Source of the DNA: Candidatus Cloacimonadota bacterium
Lineage (GTDB): Bacteria > Cloacimonadota > Cloacimonadia > JGIOTU-2
Assembly: GCA_030628975.1 (NCBI GenBank)
Contig: DAOVPZ010000055.1
Span: forward strand, 1 to 7,032
Reading direction: 5' to 3'
DNA length: 7,032 nt
The position numbers and the translations under genes are program-made. The notes under the pieces were generated by a model that saw nothing but the letters and a program-made list of their open reading frames with translations, was not told the origin of the DNA and searched no databases. This document shows positions 1 to 6,911 of this stretch, piece after piece (within the stretch, counting starts at the first letter, position 1; every line of letters begins with the position of its first letter).

Positions 1-725
1 ATACCCCAGATTTTTATAAGACGCATATTTTGTTGGACAAGTTCATTTGCAATCTCACCTACTCTGTTTTCATATGAATCTTCTCTAACAAAAGATTTTA
101 TAACTCTAATACCAGAAATGCTTTCTTGAATCCTATCAGAGAGCTTAGCAAAAGTATTCTGAACTTTTCTAAAAAGCCTATGAAGTTTTCTACCGAAAAA
201 TATCACAATAAATGTAACAATTGGTAACGGTATGATAACATATATTGTAAGACGCCAGTCAATATTAGACATTAATGCTAAACTCCCAACTGTAATCAAT
301 ACAAAATCAAAAGCAAGAACCACACCTATACCAAAAAGCATACGAACTGCTCGCAAATCATTAGTAGCATATGCCATCAAGTCACCCGTTTTATGTTTTT
401 GAAAAAAGCGGATTGAAAGTTTTTGTAAATGGTCATAATACTCATTACGAATTTTTCTTTCTATTTTATATGCATTAGTGATTAAGAACAATCTCCATAA
501 AAACCTTAATGTTGCCATAATAATGGCAAGCATGAATATCAATAATGAAAACTTAAAAATACCAGAAATTGTAAAACCAGGTAAGCGTAAAAAATCAATA
601 ATATGCTGGATAATTTTAGGAACTATCATTTGAATACCATCAACTACTATCAAACAACAAACACCCCAAAATATTGTTTTCTTATGTGGTTTTAAATATG
701 ATAGAATTAATTTTAAGTTTTTCAT
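1..725 (-). CDS. ABC exporter half-transporter, MdlA/YheI-like, N-terminal part (cut by left edge)
   Basis: This is the first 241 residues of a type-IV-fold ABC exporter, the membrane domain of a TMD-NBD half-transporter; the ATPase domain would lie beyond the left edge. Hydrophobic segments lie at about residues 18-36, 57-79, 130-152 and 159-178. The coupling-helix region FFQKHKTGDLMAYATND (about 107-123) and the stretch RIQESISGIRVIKSFVRED (about 198-216) are typical of the family. Resemblance to E. coli MdlA and B. subtilis YheI is strong from memory (RHRTGDLMARATND and NDRTQESLTSIRMIKAF in MdlA). Such proteins usually work as heterodimers with an MdlB/YheH-type partner, exporting lipids or hydrophobic compounds; the substrate here is unknown. 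The ATG at 725-723 sits where homologues start, but no Shine-Dalgarno precedes it. The start codon lies at the edge of the hairpin repeat that fills the upstream gap. Confidence 0.9.
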   Translation of the reverse strand, partial: MKNLKLILSYLKPHKKTIFWGVCCLIVVDGIQMIVPKIIQHIIDFLRLPGFTISGIFKFSLLIFMLAIIMATLRFLWRLFLITNAYKIERKIRNEYYDHLQKLSIRFFQKHKTGDLMAYATNDLRAVRMLFGIGVVLAFDFVLITVGSLALMSNIDWRLTIYVIIPLPIVTFIVIFFGRKLHRLFRKVQNTFAKLSDRIQESISGIRVIKSFVREDSYENRVGEIANELVQQNMRLIKIWG

Positions 726-869
726 ATGAAAATACTTTGTTTATTGCGGTTTGGGATAAACCCAAACCTACCCGTCAATTGATGGGTAGAAACAGGTTTA
801 TCCTGTTTCGGTTCATAATAATATGTAAAATTTTCATACTTCTTTATGTCAATATGTTGACATGTGTGT
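721..869. repeat. Four-hairpin palindromic module, copy 1
   Basis: Four consecutive inverted repeats fill this 149-base unit. Hairpin 1: arms GGTTTGGG and CCCAAACC at 748-768 with loop ATAAA. Hairpin 2: CTACCC and GGGTAG arms at 768-789, continuing inward through a G-T pair to TCAA/TTGA. Hairpin 3: GAAACAGG and CCTGTTTC at 789-809 with loop TTTAT. Hairpin 4: ATGTCAA and TTGACAT at 846-863 with loop TATG. Hairpins 1-3 abut with no spacer. The unit begins with TTCATATGAAAAT, and an equivalent TTCATCTGAAAAT opens the next copy. No T-run follows the stems on either strand, so these are not standard intrinsic terminators. A dispersed intergenic repeat of BIME/REP kind, or a structured RNA, are the main options. 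Confidence 0.85.
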
Positions 870-1040
870 TTCATCTGAAAATCGTTTTGTATTTCGATTC
901 GGGATATCCTTCTCCGAAGGATGAAAACCCGAATCTACCCACCAGCTAGCGGGTAGCAACAGGTTTATCCTGTTGCATTAATAAAATAAGTAAATTTTCA
1001 TTCTACTTTGTGTCCCGATTTGTTTTCGGGACATGTATGT
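870..1040. repeat. Four-hairpin palindromic module, copy 2
   Basis: This is a diverged direct repeat of the preceding unit with the same order of elements. Hairpin 1: outer arms GATTCGGG (896-903) and CCCGAATC (928-935), enclosing an inner stem ATCCTTC/GAAGGAT (906-922) that copy 1 lacks. Hairpin 2: CTACCC and GGGTAG at 935-956, with a less symmetric centre. Hairpin 3: GCAACAGG and CCTGTTGC at 956-976, loop TTTAT, identical to copy 1 except for an A-T to C-G exchange on both arms. Hairpin 4: TGTCCCGA and TCGGGACA at 1011-1033. Between hairpins 3 and 4 both copies keep an AT-rich spacer containing GTAAA followed by TTTTCAT. It is 171 bases long against 149 in copy 1, mostly because of the inserted inner stem. 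Confidence 0.85.
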
Positions 1041-1104
1041 TTCATCGGAAAACAACCTTAAAATAAACAGGATTATAAATCTTGTTAGATCGGAGAGTAT
1101 TCGG
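1041..1104. repeat. Remnant of a third repeat copy, with a hairpin just downstream of the TPR gene
   Basis: TTCATCGGAAAAC at 1041-1053 matches the unit-start sequence of the two full copies. It is followed by AACAGGATT (1066-1074) and AATCTTGTT (1078-1086) around an ATA loop, a 9-pair stem including one G-T. This resembles a decayed hairpin 3 (AACAGG...CCTGTT). It lies 19-39 bases past the TPR stop codon, so on the minus strand it could help end that transcript. What follows there is only partly T-rich, so I do not call it a terminator. Confidence 0.45.
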
Positions 1105-4100
1105 TTATGGCAAAGCATCCAGGAGCTTCTGAGCCTCTTTACCCCATTTGCTTTCAATACCATATTTTTTAATTACACTATTGTAGAAAAGTCTTGCTTT
1201 ATCAAATTTGGTAAGTTGTTCATAAGCCATAGCAATTTTAATATTAGCATTGACATTCCATTGTGCAAAATCACTATAATTATAAACTATCTTTAAAAGT
1301 GTTTCTACTGTCTTCTCATATTCTTCTAATCCGTAATAAGATTCCCCTATCCAATAAATTATCTCTACTTTAGTGTTCCTTTCATCGATTTTAAGTAAGA
1401 TTTTTTCAAATAGCTCAATGGCTTTTTGATACTTTTTATCCCGATAAAAGCAGAATGCAATTTCAAAAAGGGTTTGAGGTTTTATCTCTGGTGTGCCAAA
1501 TCTATCAAGTAGCATTTGATAAGCTTCTATTGCAAGCATCCATTCTCCCATAGATTTACATGTTAAGGCATAATTCTCAATCGCTTTAAGTGCTAAATCA
1601 CCTTCCTGATCATTTTGTATTACTAATTGATAATATTCCAAAGCTTTACGAAAGTTACCATCAGCAAAATTTATAGAACCAAGTTTAAGATTAGTATTAT
1701 TGACCAATTCAGATTCTGGAAAATGGTCAATTAAAGATTTTAACTTATCTTTTGCTAATTCAAAATCAGTATCTTCCAAAGCCATAAGTGCTTGTTGAAA
1801 ATATGCATCATCGGCATAATCTGTAAAATTATAATCTTCTATTATTTCATCAAATATTTTATTTGCTTTCTTATTATCTAAATTTATATAATAAATTCCT
1901 CTTTCAAGAAGTAAATGTGATTTAATTTCATTATTATCCTTTATTACTTTCTTAAAGAGCTTTTCATATTCCTCTGCATCTTTTCTTGATTTCCTTTTGT
2001 AACTGGAAATAATTAAATTTTCGCCTATTTTTGACCAATCCAATTCTTGGATATCTGAAAAACGATCCTTGAAATCAGCAGTTAAATTAATAATTTTTTC
2101 ATAATTCTCGATAGCTTCTTGAAAATCAGAAATATCGAAGTTAATCATAGCTAACTGCTCAATATCTTTCAATTTCTTATTTATATCTGTTTCGTTTTCA
2201 ATTACTTTCTCATATTGCAAAATTGCTAAGCTTATAACACTTTTTTGTAAATAAATCTCCGCTAAAAGTCTTCTATCTTCATTAGTTCTTTCTTGAATTT
2301 TTATCGAAACTTCAATAGCATTGTCAAAATTCTGATTGGATATATATAAATCTCTTAATTTTCGAAGAATAATGTCATCAGGTTGATTTTCTGCGAGAAG
2401 TTGATAATATGATATTGCATTTTCAGTATTATTTAATTGACGATAAATTTCAGCTAAATTCTTTACACCTTCCCAATATTTATTATGCATCTTATAATTA
2501 TTAACAAAACTTTGGAAATATTCTGCACTCTCATTAAGGTGATTTAGTTTCATATTCACAAAACCAAGATTAAACAATAAACTGCAATTTTTTGATACAG
2601 TTTCAGTATCAATTTTATTATATTGGTTTAGTGTAGCTTGGTAACTTTCATTCTTTAGATAAATATCTCCCAAAAGTGAATATGCAGAATTTTTAATTCT
2701 TTTGTCTTTACTTAATGTTATTGCCTGTTGTAAATTTCGTATTATTGCTTGTTCCTCACTATAAGATAGAATCAATGATTTTGCAAGGTTAAAATAGACA
2801 TTACCAATCTTTGGAAAAGTACTATAATTTTTTATAAATTCAGAAGAATATTCTTTTAACTTTTTTATATAAATATCAGAACCAATTTCATATTGCCTTA
2901 AGTTGAGTTCAATAAGATAATATTTTGCATAAGGGGTTTCTGCAACTTCAATAAAGTCATTAATGATATTTTCAAAAGTTTCCTTAGCTTTCTGAAAATA
3001 TATTTCTGCTTTTACATCATTTTCATACTCCAATTTTATTGCTAAACTTTGATATGTTTCTCCTTGTAATAATAAAAATTCCGGATTATTCTCAAGATAT
3101 TTATTCTGCTTGAAAATTTCAATTGCTTTTTTATATTCTTTTAGATCATCTCTGTAAATCTTAATAATTGATTCAAGAGCTTCGATGTCATCATTATTTC
3201 TGATATACTCAATAAAACAATCCATAAGGCTTTCAAATGCATTATCTTTTTCTTTTATTTTATATTTCGTAATATATTCGATATTTTGCTTGATTTTCTT
3301 TTCCATTGCAGCACTCAAATTTGCTTGATTGATTGTAAGTTGCAAAATTTTAAGTGCCTTTTCATACTGCTCTATATTTTGATAACAATCTGCCATTTCA
3401 AATTGGATTTTCTGCCAGAGTTTAGTCTGAGGATATGTATTTAAAATCATCTGATAGTAATTAATTGCCAATTCATAATTATTTAGAATTTTTTGATATA
3501 TATTGGCAATGTGAAAATAACAACTATCTGCTGAAACAAGATCCCCAAAATTAAGAATTAAATCTAAATTATTTGTAATAACCTTCTCATATAAATTTTG
3601 ATATTCGAAAATTTTTGTTTTAAGTTTTAGAACTTGAAATTTAATTTTCTGTGAAGCATTAATGAAGTTTTTTGAATCAAGTTCAAGTAATGCCATTTGA
3701 TAGTCAGATAGCTTATAATAGGTCTGAGCCATAAGAAAATATATTTCAGCTATAAATTTGCTATCAGGAAATTCTATCTTAAAATCAGAGCAATTTTGCA
3801 GAACTGCTTTATAATCACTTAACTTAAAATTAGTAACAGCGATTTTATAAACAACTTCATCCAGATTTTGTTCTGTATCAAATTTTCTGAAATATGACTG
3901 ATAATTCTCTCGGGCAGAAGCATAATAATTTATCTGAAACAAGATATCTGCATAAAGCAATAAGAGTGATTTCTCATACTTTCTTGGTATTAATTCATTC
4001 AATTTATTTTGGATGAGCTCGATCGTTTTTTCTTTTCTGTTAGTAGATAGATAATATAAAGCCAATTTTTCAATTGCTTCCCATTGTGCTTCTGATGAAC

Positions 4101-4698
4101 CATAATCAATAATAATTTTATCTAAAGTTAATTCATATTGCTCGGGCATATTATTTTCAAAATATAAATCTGCAAGAAGGAGATAAACATCTGGTATCTG
4201 CGGTTGTTCTGTATAATGTGTTAAAATGCTTAAAGCAGAAAGAATTGCTTCGTTGTACTGTCCAGAAAGTTGAAAAGATTTAATAACTTTTTGTAAAGAT
4301 AAAATGGAAAATGGACTTTGAGGATAGTGATTTATAAGCTGTTGATAATTTAGAGCAGCATCCTTATAATTCCCACTTATATATTGGCTTTCAGCTAATC
4401 TATAAATTGCATTAGGAACTAACTTTGAGTTTGGATATGCATCAACAAGATGTTTGAATTCTTTACCTGCTTCATTATATAATTTTAATTCCATATAAGA
4501 GTTCCCAATATATAATCGAGAAGATTCCGCTTCAGATGATGTTGGGTATTTTTGTATTATTTCACGAAACTTACCGATAGCTTCTTCGTATAATGTATCA
4601 TCATACATTTTTTTTGCAAATTGAAATTCCTCCGAAGATGTTGCAAAAATAGAATTAAAAATAAATAATAGACTAATTAAAAAATATAATTTTTTCAT
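1105..4698 (-). CDS. Large secreted tetratricopeptide-repeat protein
   Basis: This 1197-residue protein is built almost wholly of TPR-like helix pairs. It starts with a Sec signal peptide (MKK, then a hydrophobic stretch to about residue 18, likely cut after SIFA at residue 19). There is no lipobox cysteine and no later membrane segment, so a soluble periplasmic or exported location is inferred. I can lay out about 30 units of 34-39 residues. The first ones follow the BamD/YbgF pattern: YEEAIGKFREIIQKYPTSS, then YNEAGKEFKHLVDAYPNSK, then YKDAALNYQQLINHYP. Regularity is weakest around residues 470-580 and good again toward the C-terminus, which ends in a short WGKEAQKLLDALP helix. No catalytic domain is visible, so a scaffold or assembly role is the most that can be inferred. 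The ATG follows AAAAGG with 8-base spacing. The ABC ATPase gene lies 48 bases upstream on the same strand, suggesting one operon. Confidence 0.93.
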   Translation of the reverse strand: MKKLYFLISLLFIFNSIFATSSEEFQFAKKMYDDTLYEEAIGKFREIIQKYPTSSEAESSRLYIGNSYMELKLYNEAGKEFKHLVDAYPNSKLVPNAIYRLAESQYISGNYKDAALNYQQLINHYPQSPFSILSLQKVIKSFQLSGQYNEAILSALSILTHYTEQPQIPDVYLLLADLYFENNMPEQYELTLDKIIIDYGSSEAQWEAIEKLALYYLSTNRKEKTIELIQNKLNELIPRKYEKSLLLLYADILFQINYYASARENYQSYFRKFDTEQNLDEVVYKIAVTNFKLSDYKAVLQNCSDFKIEFPDSKFIAEIYFLMAQTYYKLSDYQMALLELDSKNFINASQKIKFQVLKLKTKIFEYQNLYEKVITNNLDLILNFGDLVSADSCYFHIANIYQKILNNYELAINYYQMILNTYPQTKLWQKIQFEMADCYQNIEQYEKALKILQLTINQANLSAAMEKKIKQNIEYITKYKIKEKDNAFESLMDCFIEYIRNNDDIEALESIIKIYRDDLKEYKKAIEIFKQNKYLENNPEFLLLQGETYQSLAIKLEYENDVKAEIYFQKAKETFENIINDFIEVAETPYAKYYLIELNLRQYEIGSDIYIKKLKEYSSEFIKNYSTFPKIGNVYFNLAKSLILSYSEEQAIIRNLQQAITLSKDKRIKNSAYSLLGDIYLKNESYQATLNQYNKIDTETVSKNCSLLFNLGFVNMKLNHLNESAEYFQSFVNNYKMHNKYWEGVKNLAEIYRQLNNTENAISYYQLLAENQPDDIILRKLRDLYISNQNFDNAIEVSIKIQERTNEDRRLLAEIYLQKSVISLAILQYEKVIENETDINKKLKDIEQLAMINFDISDFQEAIENYEKIINLTADFKDRFSDIQELDWSKIGENLIISSYKRKSRKDAEEYEKLFKKVIKDNNEIKSHLLLERGIYYINLDNKKANKIFDEIIEDYNFTDYADDAYFQQALMALEDTDFELAKDKLKSLIDHFPESELVNNTNLKLGSINFADGNFRKALEYYQLVIQNDQEGDLALKAIENYALTCKSMGEWMLAIEAYQMLLDRFGTPEIKPQTLFEIAFCFYRDKKYQKAIELFEKILLKIDERNTKVEIIYWIGESYYGLEEYEKTVETLLKIVYNYSDFAQWNVNANIKIAMAYEQLTKFDKARLFYNSVIKKYGIESKWGKEAQKLLDALP

Positions 4699-4706
4699 TT
4701 GTTGAA

Positions 4707-4712
4707 CCTTTT
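4707..4712 (-). promoter_or_regulatory. Shine-Dalgarno site of the TPR gene
   Basis: AAAAGG on the minus strand lies 8 bases before the ATG at 4698. It supports that start, which also gives a complete signal peptide. The putative plus-strand gene at the right edge has a matching AAAGG with the same 8-base spacing. Confidence 0.55.
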
Positions 4713-4746
4713 AAGCTATTTAAATCACTTATATATTATTCTGGGA

Positions 4747-5382
4747 TTATCTATTGTTTAAAATTATTTCTCTGTCAATAATCCCTTCAAAATTACTTTT
4801 ATTCCTTGCAAGAATTAATATTGTTTTATTACGAAAATTAGCAAGCAATTCCTTAAAAATTTTGCTCTTATCTTCATCCAGAAAGAGAAATGGATCATCC
4901 AGAATTAAATATGGTCTATTTATTGATAGAACTAAAATAACTTGAAGTAATTTCAATTCTCCAGAAGAAATTGAATAAATATTTCTACTCAAATATGATT
5001 TAAGCATAAAATTAAATTTATCCGCTAATTCGTAAATTCTTGTTTGAATGTCATCTTTTCTTCTTTCGGATATGAATTCAATTTCATCCTTTATTTTTGG
5101 AAAAACAAATTGCTTTTCAGGTTTTTGGAATAGAATAGCAATATTTTCAAACATGTTTTTCATTCTTTTTATATCATGATTTTGGAAAAGAATTTTTCCT
5201 TTTTGCAGTTTTTCTTCTCCAGTTAAGAGCTTGATTAAAGTAGATTTTCCTGAACCTGTTTTACCAAAGATACCAACTTTTTCTCTATCATGAATATTTA
5301 AAGAAAAATTCGAAAAAATCAGTTCTTTTACTGAAAAGTCATCTCTATATCTAAAACTGATATTTTCAAAAATAAGACTCAT
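4747..5382 (-). CDS. Small ABC-type ATPase (ECF/CbiO-like fold) with altered catalytic residues
   Basis: This is a 211-residue stand-alone nucleotide-binding domain. Visible motifs are an A-loop Tyr12 (ISFRY), Walker A GKTGSGKST at 40-48, Q-loop LFQKPEKQFVF around Gln86, signature ISSGE at 138-142, and Walker B YLILDD at 158-163. The Q-loop (QKPEKQF) and the segment after it resemble EcfA/CbiO subunits (QNPDNQF). Two key positions differ from the family: the catalytic Glu after Walker B is Asp163, and the switch His (usually ITHD) is Arg193 in LARN. The chain stops at the last core strand (REIILNNR), shorter than the usual 220-280 residues. The ATG comes directly after an in-frame TAA, so the start is fixed, yet no Shine-Dalgarno precedes it. 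No membrane partner is encoded in the window. Hydrolysis may be slow or absent, or a catalytic partner may exist elsewhere; the substrate is unknown. Confidence 0.87.
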   Translation of the reverse strand: MSLIFENISFRYRDDFSVKELIFSNFSLNIHDREKVGIFGKTGSGKSTLIKLLTGEEKLQKGKILFQNHDIKRMKNMFENIAILFQKPEKQFVFPKIKDEIEFISERRKDDIQTRIYELADKFNFMLKSYLSRNIYSISSGELKLLQVILVLSINRPYLILDDPFLFLDEDKSKIFKELLANFRNKTILILARNKSNFEGIIDREIILNNR

Positions 5383-5387
5383 TTATC

Positions 5388-5418
5388 AATATAAAACGCT
5401 TTGCTGTCAAAAGGTCAA
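5388..5418 (-). promoter_or_regulatory. Possible promoter immediately before the ABC ATPase gene
   Basis: On the minus strand TTGACC (5418-5413) and TATATT (5393-5388) are separated by 19 bases, longer than the usual 17. The -10 box ends 5 bases before the ATG, so transcription would start at or near the start codon and give a leaderless message. This would fit the missing ribosome binding site. The boxes fall within repeat sequence, so chance similarity is quite possible. Confidence 0.25.
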
Positions 5419-5506
5419 AACGCTACGCTGTCATAAATAGTCATAATGCTTTGGCTTGCACAAAATGAATGATGACAACTTTTGACGATGCGAAGCATCT
5501 TTTGAC
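5393..5506. repeat. Intergenic cluster of short tandem and inverted repeats
   Basis: The purA-ATPase gap is filled by repeats. On the left, AAAACGCTTTGCTGTCAAAA (from 5393) is repeated as AAAACGCTACGCTGTCATAA (from 5417), a 24-base period, with a weaker third copy ATAATGCTTTGGCTTGCAC from 5443. The heptamer GTCAAAA occurs at 5406-5412 and 5414-5420, and its complement TTTTGAC at 5480-5486 and 5500-5506, giving a large imperfect inverted repeat. Between the two right-hand heptamers sits a compact hairpin, GATGC-GAA-GCATC (5487-5499). It lies just past the purA stop but lacks a T-run on the minus strand, so it is not a convincing terminator. It looks like a dispersed intergenic repeat; its function is unknown. 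Confidence 0.7.
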
Positions 5507-5526
5507 TTTTTGAAGTGAACTCATTT

Positions 5527-6798
5527 TTAATTTCTAAATATGGTTTGATTCTTTTCTGCACCAACAGAGATTATGCTAACTTTTATATTCAATATTTCTT
5601 CAATTATGTGCACAAAATTTTGAGCATTTATTGGCAAATCTGAGAATTCTTTAATATTTGAAATAACTTCATTCCAACCTTTTATGGTGATAAACTTTGG
5701 AATTACTTTTTCTAACCTATTTGTCACTATTGGAAAGTGATCTACCCTTTCGCCATCAATTTCATAATGAGTACATATTTTTATTGTTTTCAGACCTGAA
5801 TAGACATCTAATAGTGTTAAAGCAATTTCATCGAATCCATTTATCATTGCAGAATATTTAGCAATAATAGCATCAAACCATCCGCATCTGCGAGGTCTGC
5901 CAGTTGTAGCACCATATTCATGTCCTTTTTCCCGAATATAATCCCCTATTTCATTTTTCAATTCGGTTGGGAAAGGTCCATTTCCAACACGAGTAAAATA
6001 TGATTTCATAACACCAATTATTTTATCAATTCTTCTTGGATTAACACCAGAACCTGATATAGCTCCACCAATTGAAGTATTTGATGATGTAACAAACGGA
6101 TAAGTGCCAAAGTCGATGTCTAATAAAGTTCCTTGTGCACCTTCATACAAAACCCTTTTACCTTCATTTAAATATTTATTAATTAAAAATGGTGTATCGA
6201 TAACAAAGTGTTGTATCTTTTTCCCAATTTTAACTAGATTTCTTTTCATATCTTCCAAATCGGTTTCTTCCAACCAATCAGCTATTTGACTTCTTTTGTT
6301 ATTAATGATATTATCTATCCTTAAATATAAATATTTGGGGTCAAGCAAGTCAGCAACCCTTATGCCAAATCGTGCAAACTTATCAGAATAAGTTGGACCT
6401 ATCCCTCTTTTTGTTGTACCAATTGCTTGTTTTTTACTTTTCTTTTCGCTCAATCCATCCAAAAATTTATGTAAAGGAAGTGTTATATGTGCTTGAGAAC
6501 TTATGAATAATCTATCTCCAACATCAATATTCTGTTTCTGAATATCTTCTAATTCGGAAATTAATTGAAATGGATTGATAACAACTCCATTTGCTATTAT
6601 ACATTTTTTATCTGGATACAAAATGCCTACAGGGATGATATGAAATATGTACTTCTTATCTTTATGAACAACAGTATGTCCAGCATTACATCCACCTTGA
6701 AATCGAACAACTACATCCGATTTTTCAGCTAAAATATCCACTATTTTTGCTTTTGCCTCGTCTCCCCAACATGCTCCTAATACAATAGTTAATGACAT
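5527..6798 (-). CDS. purA: Adenylosuccinate synthetase
   Basis: This 423-residue cytoplasmic enzyme joins IMP and aspartate using GTP to form adenylosuccinate, the first committed step to AMP. From the ATG at 6798 the numbering matches mature E. coli PurA exactly through residue 140: Asp13, Lys16, His41 (NAGHT), IGTTKRGIGP at 126-135, Lys140, Arg143 and Arg147 are all in place. Further on are EGAQGTLLDIDFGTYP (219-234), TSSNTS, GPFPTEL, and ATTGRPRRCGW (297-307). The C-terminus has the usual NAQNFVHIIEEI and SVGAEKNQTI blocks. Differences from the usual sequence: the phosphate loop reads WGDEAKAK instead of WGDEGKGK, Cys replaces Gln at 10 and His/Asn at 37, and the guanine-recognition TKLD block reads TLLD (Leu329, Asp331). 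A GTG two codons upstream (6804) lies inside the ribosome binding site, so the ATG is preferred. The fold and length are intact and I expect a working enzyme. Confidence 0.97.
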   Translation of the reverse strand: MSLTIVLGACWGDEAKAKIVDILAEKSDVVVRFQGGCNAGHTVVHKDKKYIFHIIPVGILYPDKKCIIANGVVINPFQLISELEDIQKQNIDVGDRLFISSQAHITLPLHKFLDGLSEKKSKKQAIGTTKRGIGPTYSDKFARFGIRVADLLDPKYLYLRIDNIINNKRSQIADWLEETDLEDMKRNLVKIGKKIQHFVIDTPFLINKYLNEGKRVLYEGAQGTLLDIDFGTYPFVTSSNTSIGGAISGSGVNPRRIDKIIGVMKSYFTRVGNGPFPTELKNEIGDYIREKGHEYGATTGRPRRCGWFDAIIAKYSAMINGFDEIALTLLDVYSGLKTIKICTHYEIDGERVDHFPIVTNRLEKVIPKFITIKGWNEVISNIKEFSDLPINAQNFVHIIEEILNIKVSIISVGAEKNQTIFRN

Positions 6799-6800
6799 GT

Positions 6801-6807
6801 TCACCTC
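6801..6807 (-). promoter_or_regulatory. Strong Shine-Dalgarno site of purA
   Basis: GAGGTGA on the minus strand, with the GAGG core 5 bases before ATG 6798. This is the best ribosome binding site in the window, and it rules out the in-frame GTG at 6804 as the start because that codon is part of the site itself. Confidence 0.8.
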
Positions 6808-6827
6808 ATTATTTATTATTCGTGAAT

Positions 6828-6857
6828 ACTTAACTTAATAGCAGTAATAAATGTCAA
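6828..6857 (-). promoter_or_regulatory. Candidate purA promoter
   Basis: A perfect TTGACA -35 box lies at 6857-6852 on the minus strand. An 18-base spacer leads to TTAAGT at 6833-6828, a weak -10; the overlapping TAAGTAT is an alternative. It lies 30-59 bases before the purA ATG, a normal distance. The good -35 and poor -10 make this only a candidate, possibly one that needs an activator. Confidence 0.4.
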
Positions 6858-6911
6858 TAAAATTAAACTTATTAAAAATGTGATGCTATAAATATCCAAA
6901 CTTACATAACA

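Noticed and set aside
722..874. 50-codon minus-strand frame as a real small gene
   Set aside because: Copy 2 of the same repeat breaks the frame after 15 codons, so coding is not preserved. Shared peptide fragments (QDKPV) follow from DNA-level repeat conservation.
674..949. 91-codon plus-strand open frame across the hairpin modules
   Set aside because: It overlaps the start of the exporter gene and runs through the stems of both repeat copies, whose lengths differ by 22 bases. There is no ribosome binding site and the composition looks like translated repeat.
721..1104. CRISPR array or tRNA/riboswitch reading of the hairpin region
   Set aside because: Only two long diverged copies without regular spacers, no cloverleaf, and no riboswitch consensus that I recognise.
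721..1104. Series of intrinsic terminators
   Set aside because: The stems are not followed by T-runs on either strand, and four in a row repeated twice is not how terminators are arranged.
978..1296. Short open frames on both strands around the TPR gene 3' end
   Set aside because: They are antisense to, or out of frame with, the TPR coding region and show no start signals or family features.
6104..6289. 61-codon plus-strand open frame inside purA
   Set aside because: It is antisense to a well-conserved part of purA and has no features of its own.
6802..6804. GTG as the purA start
   Set aside because: It lies within the Shine-Dalgarno sequence, and the ATG two codons later matches family numbering exactly.
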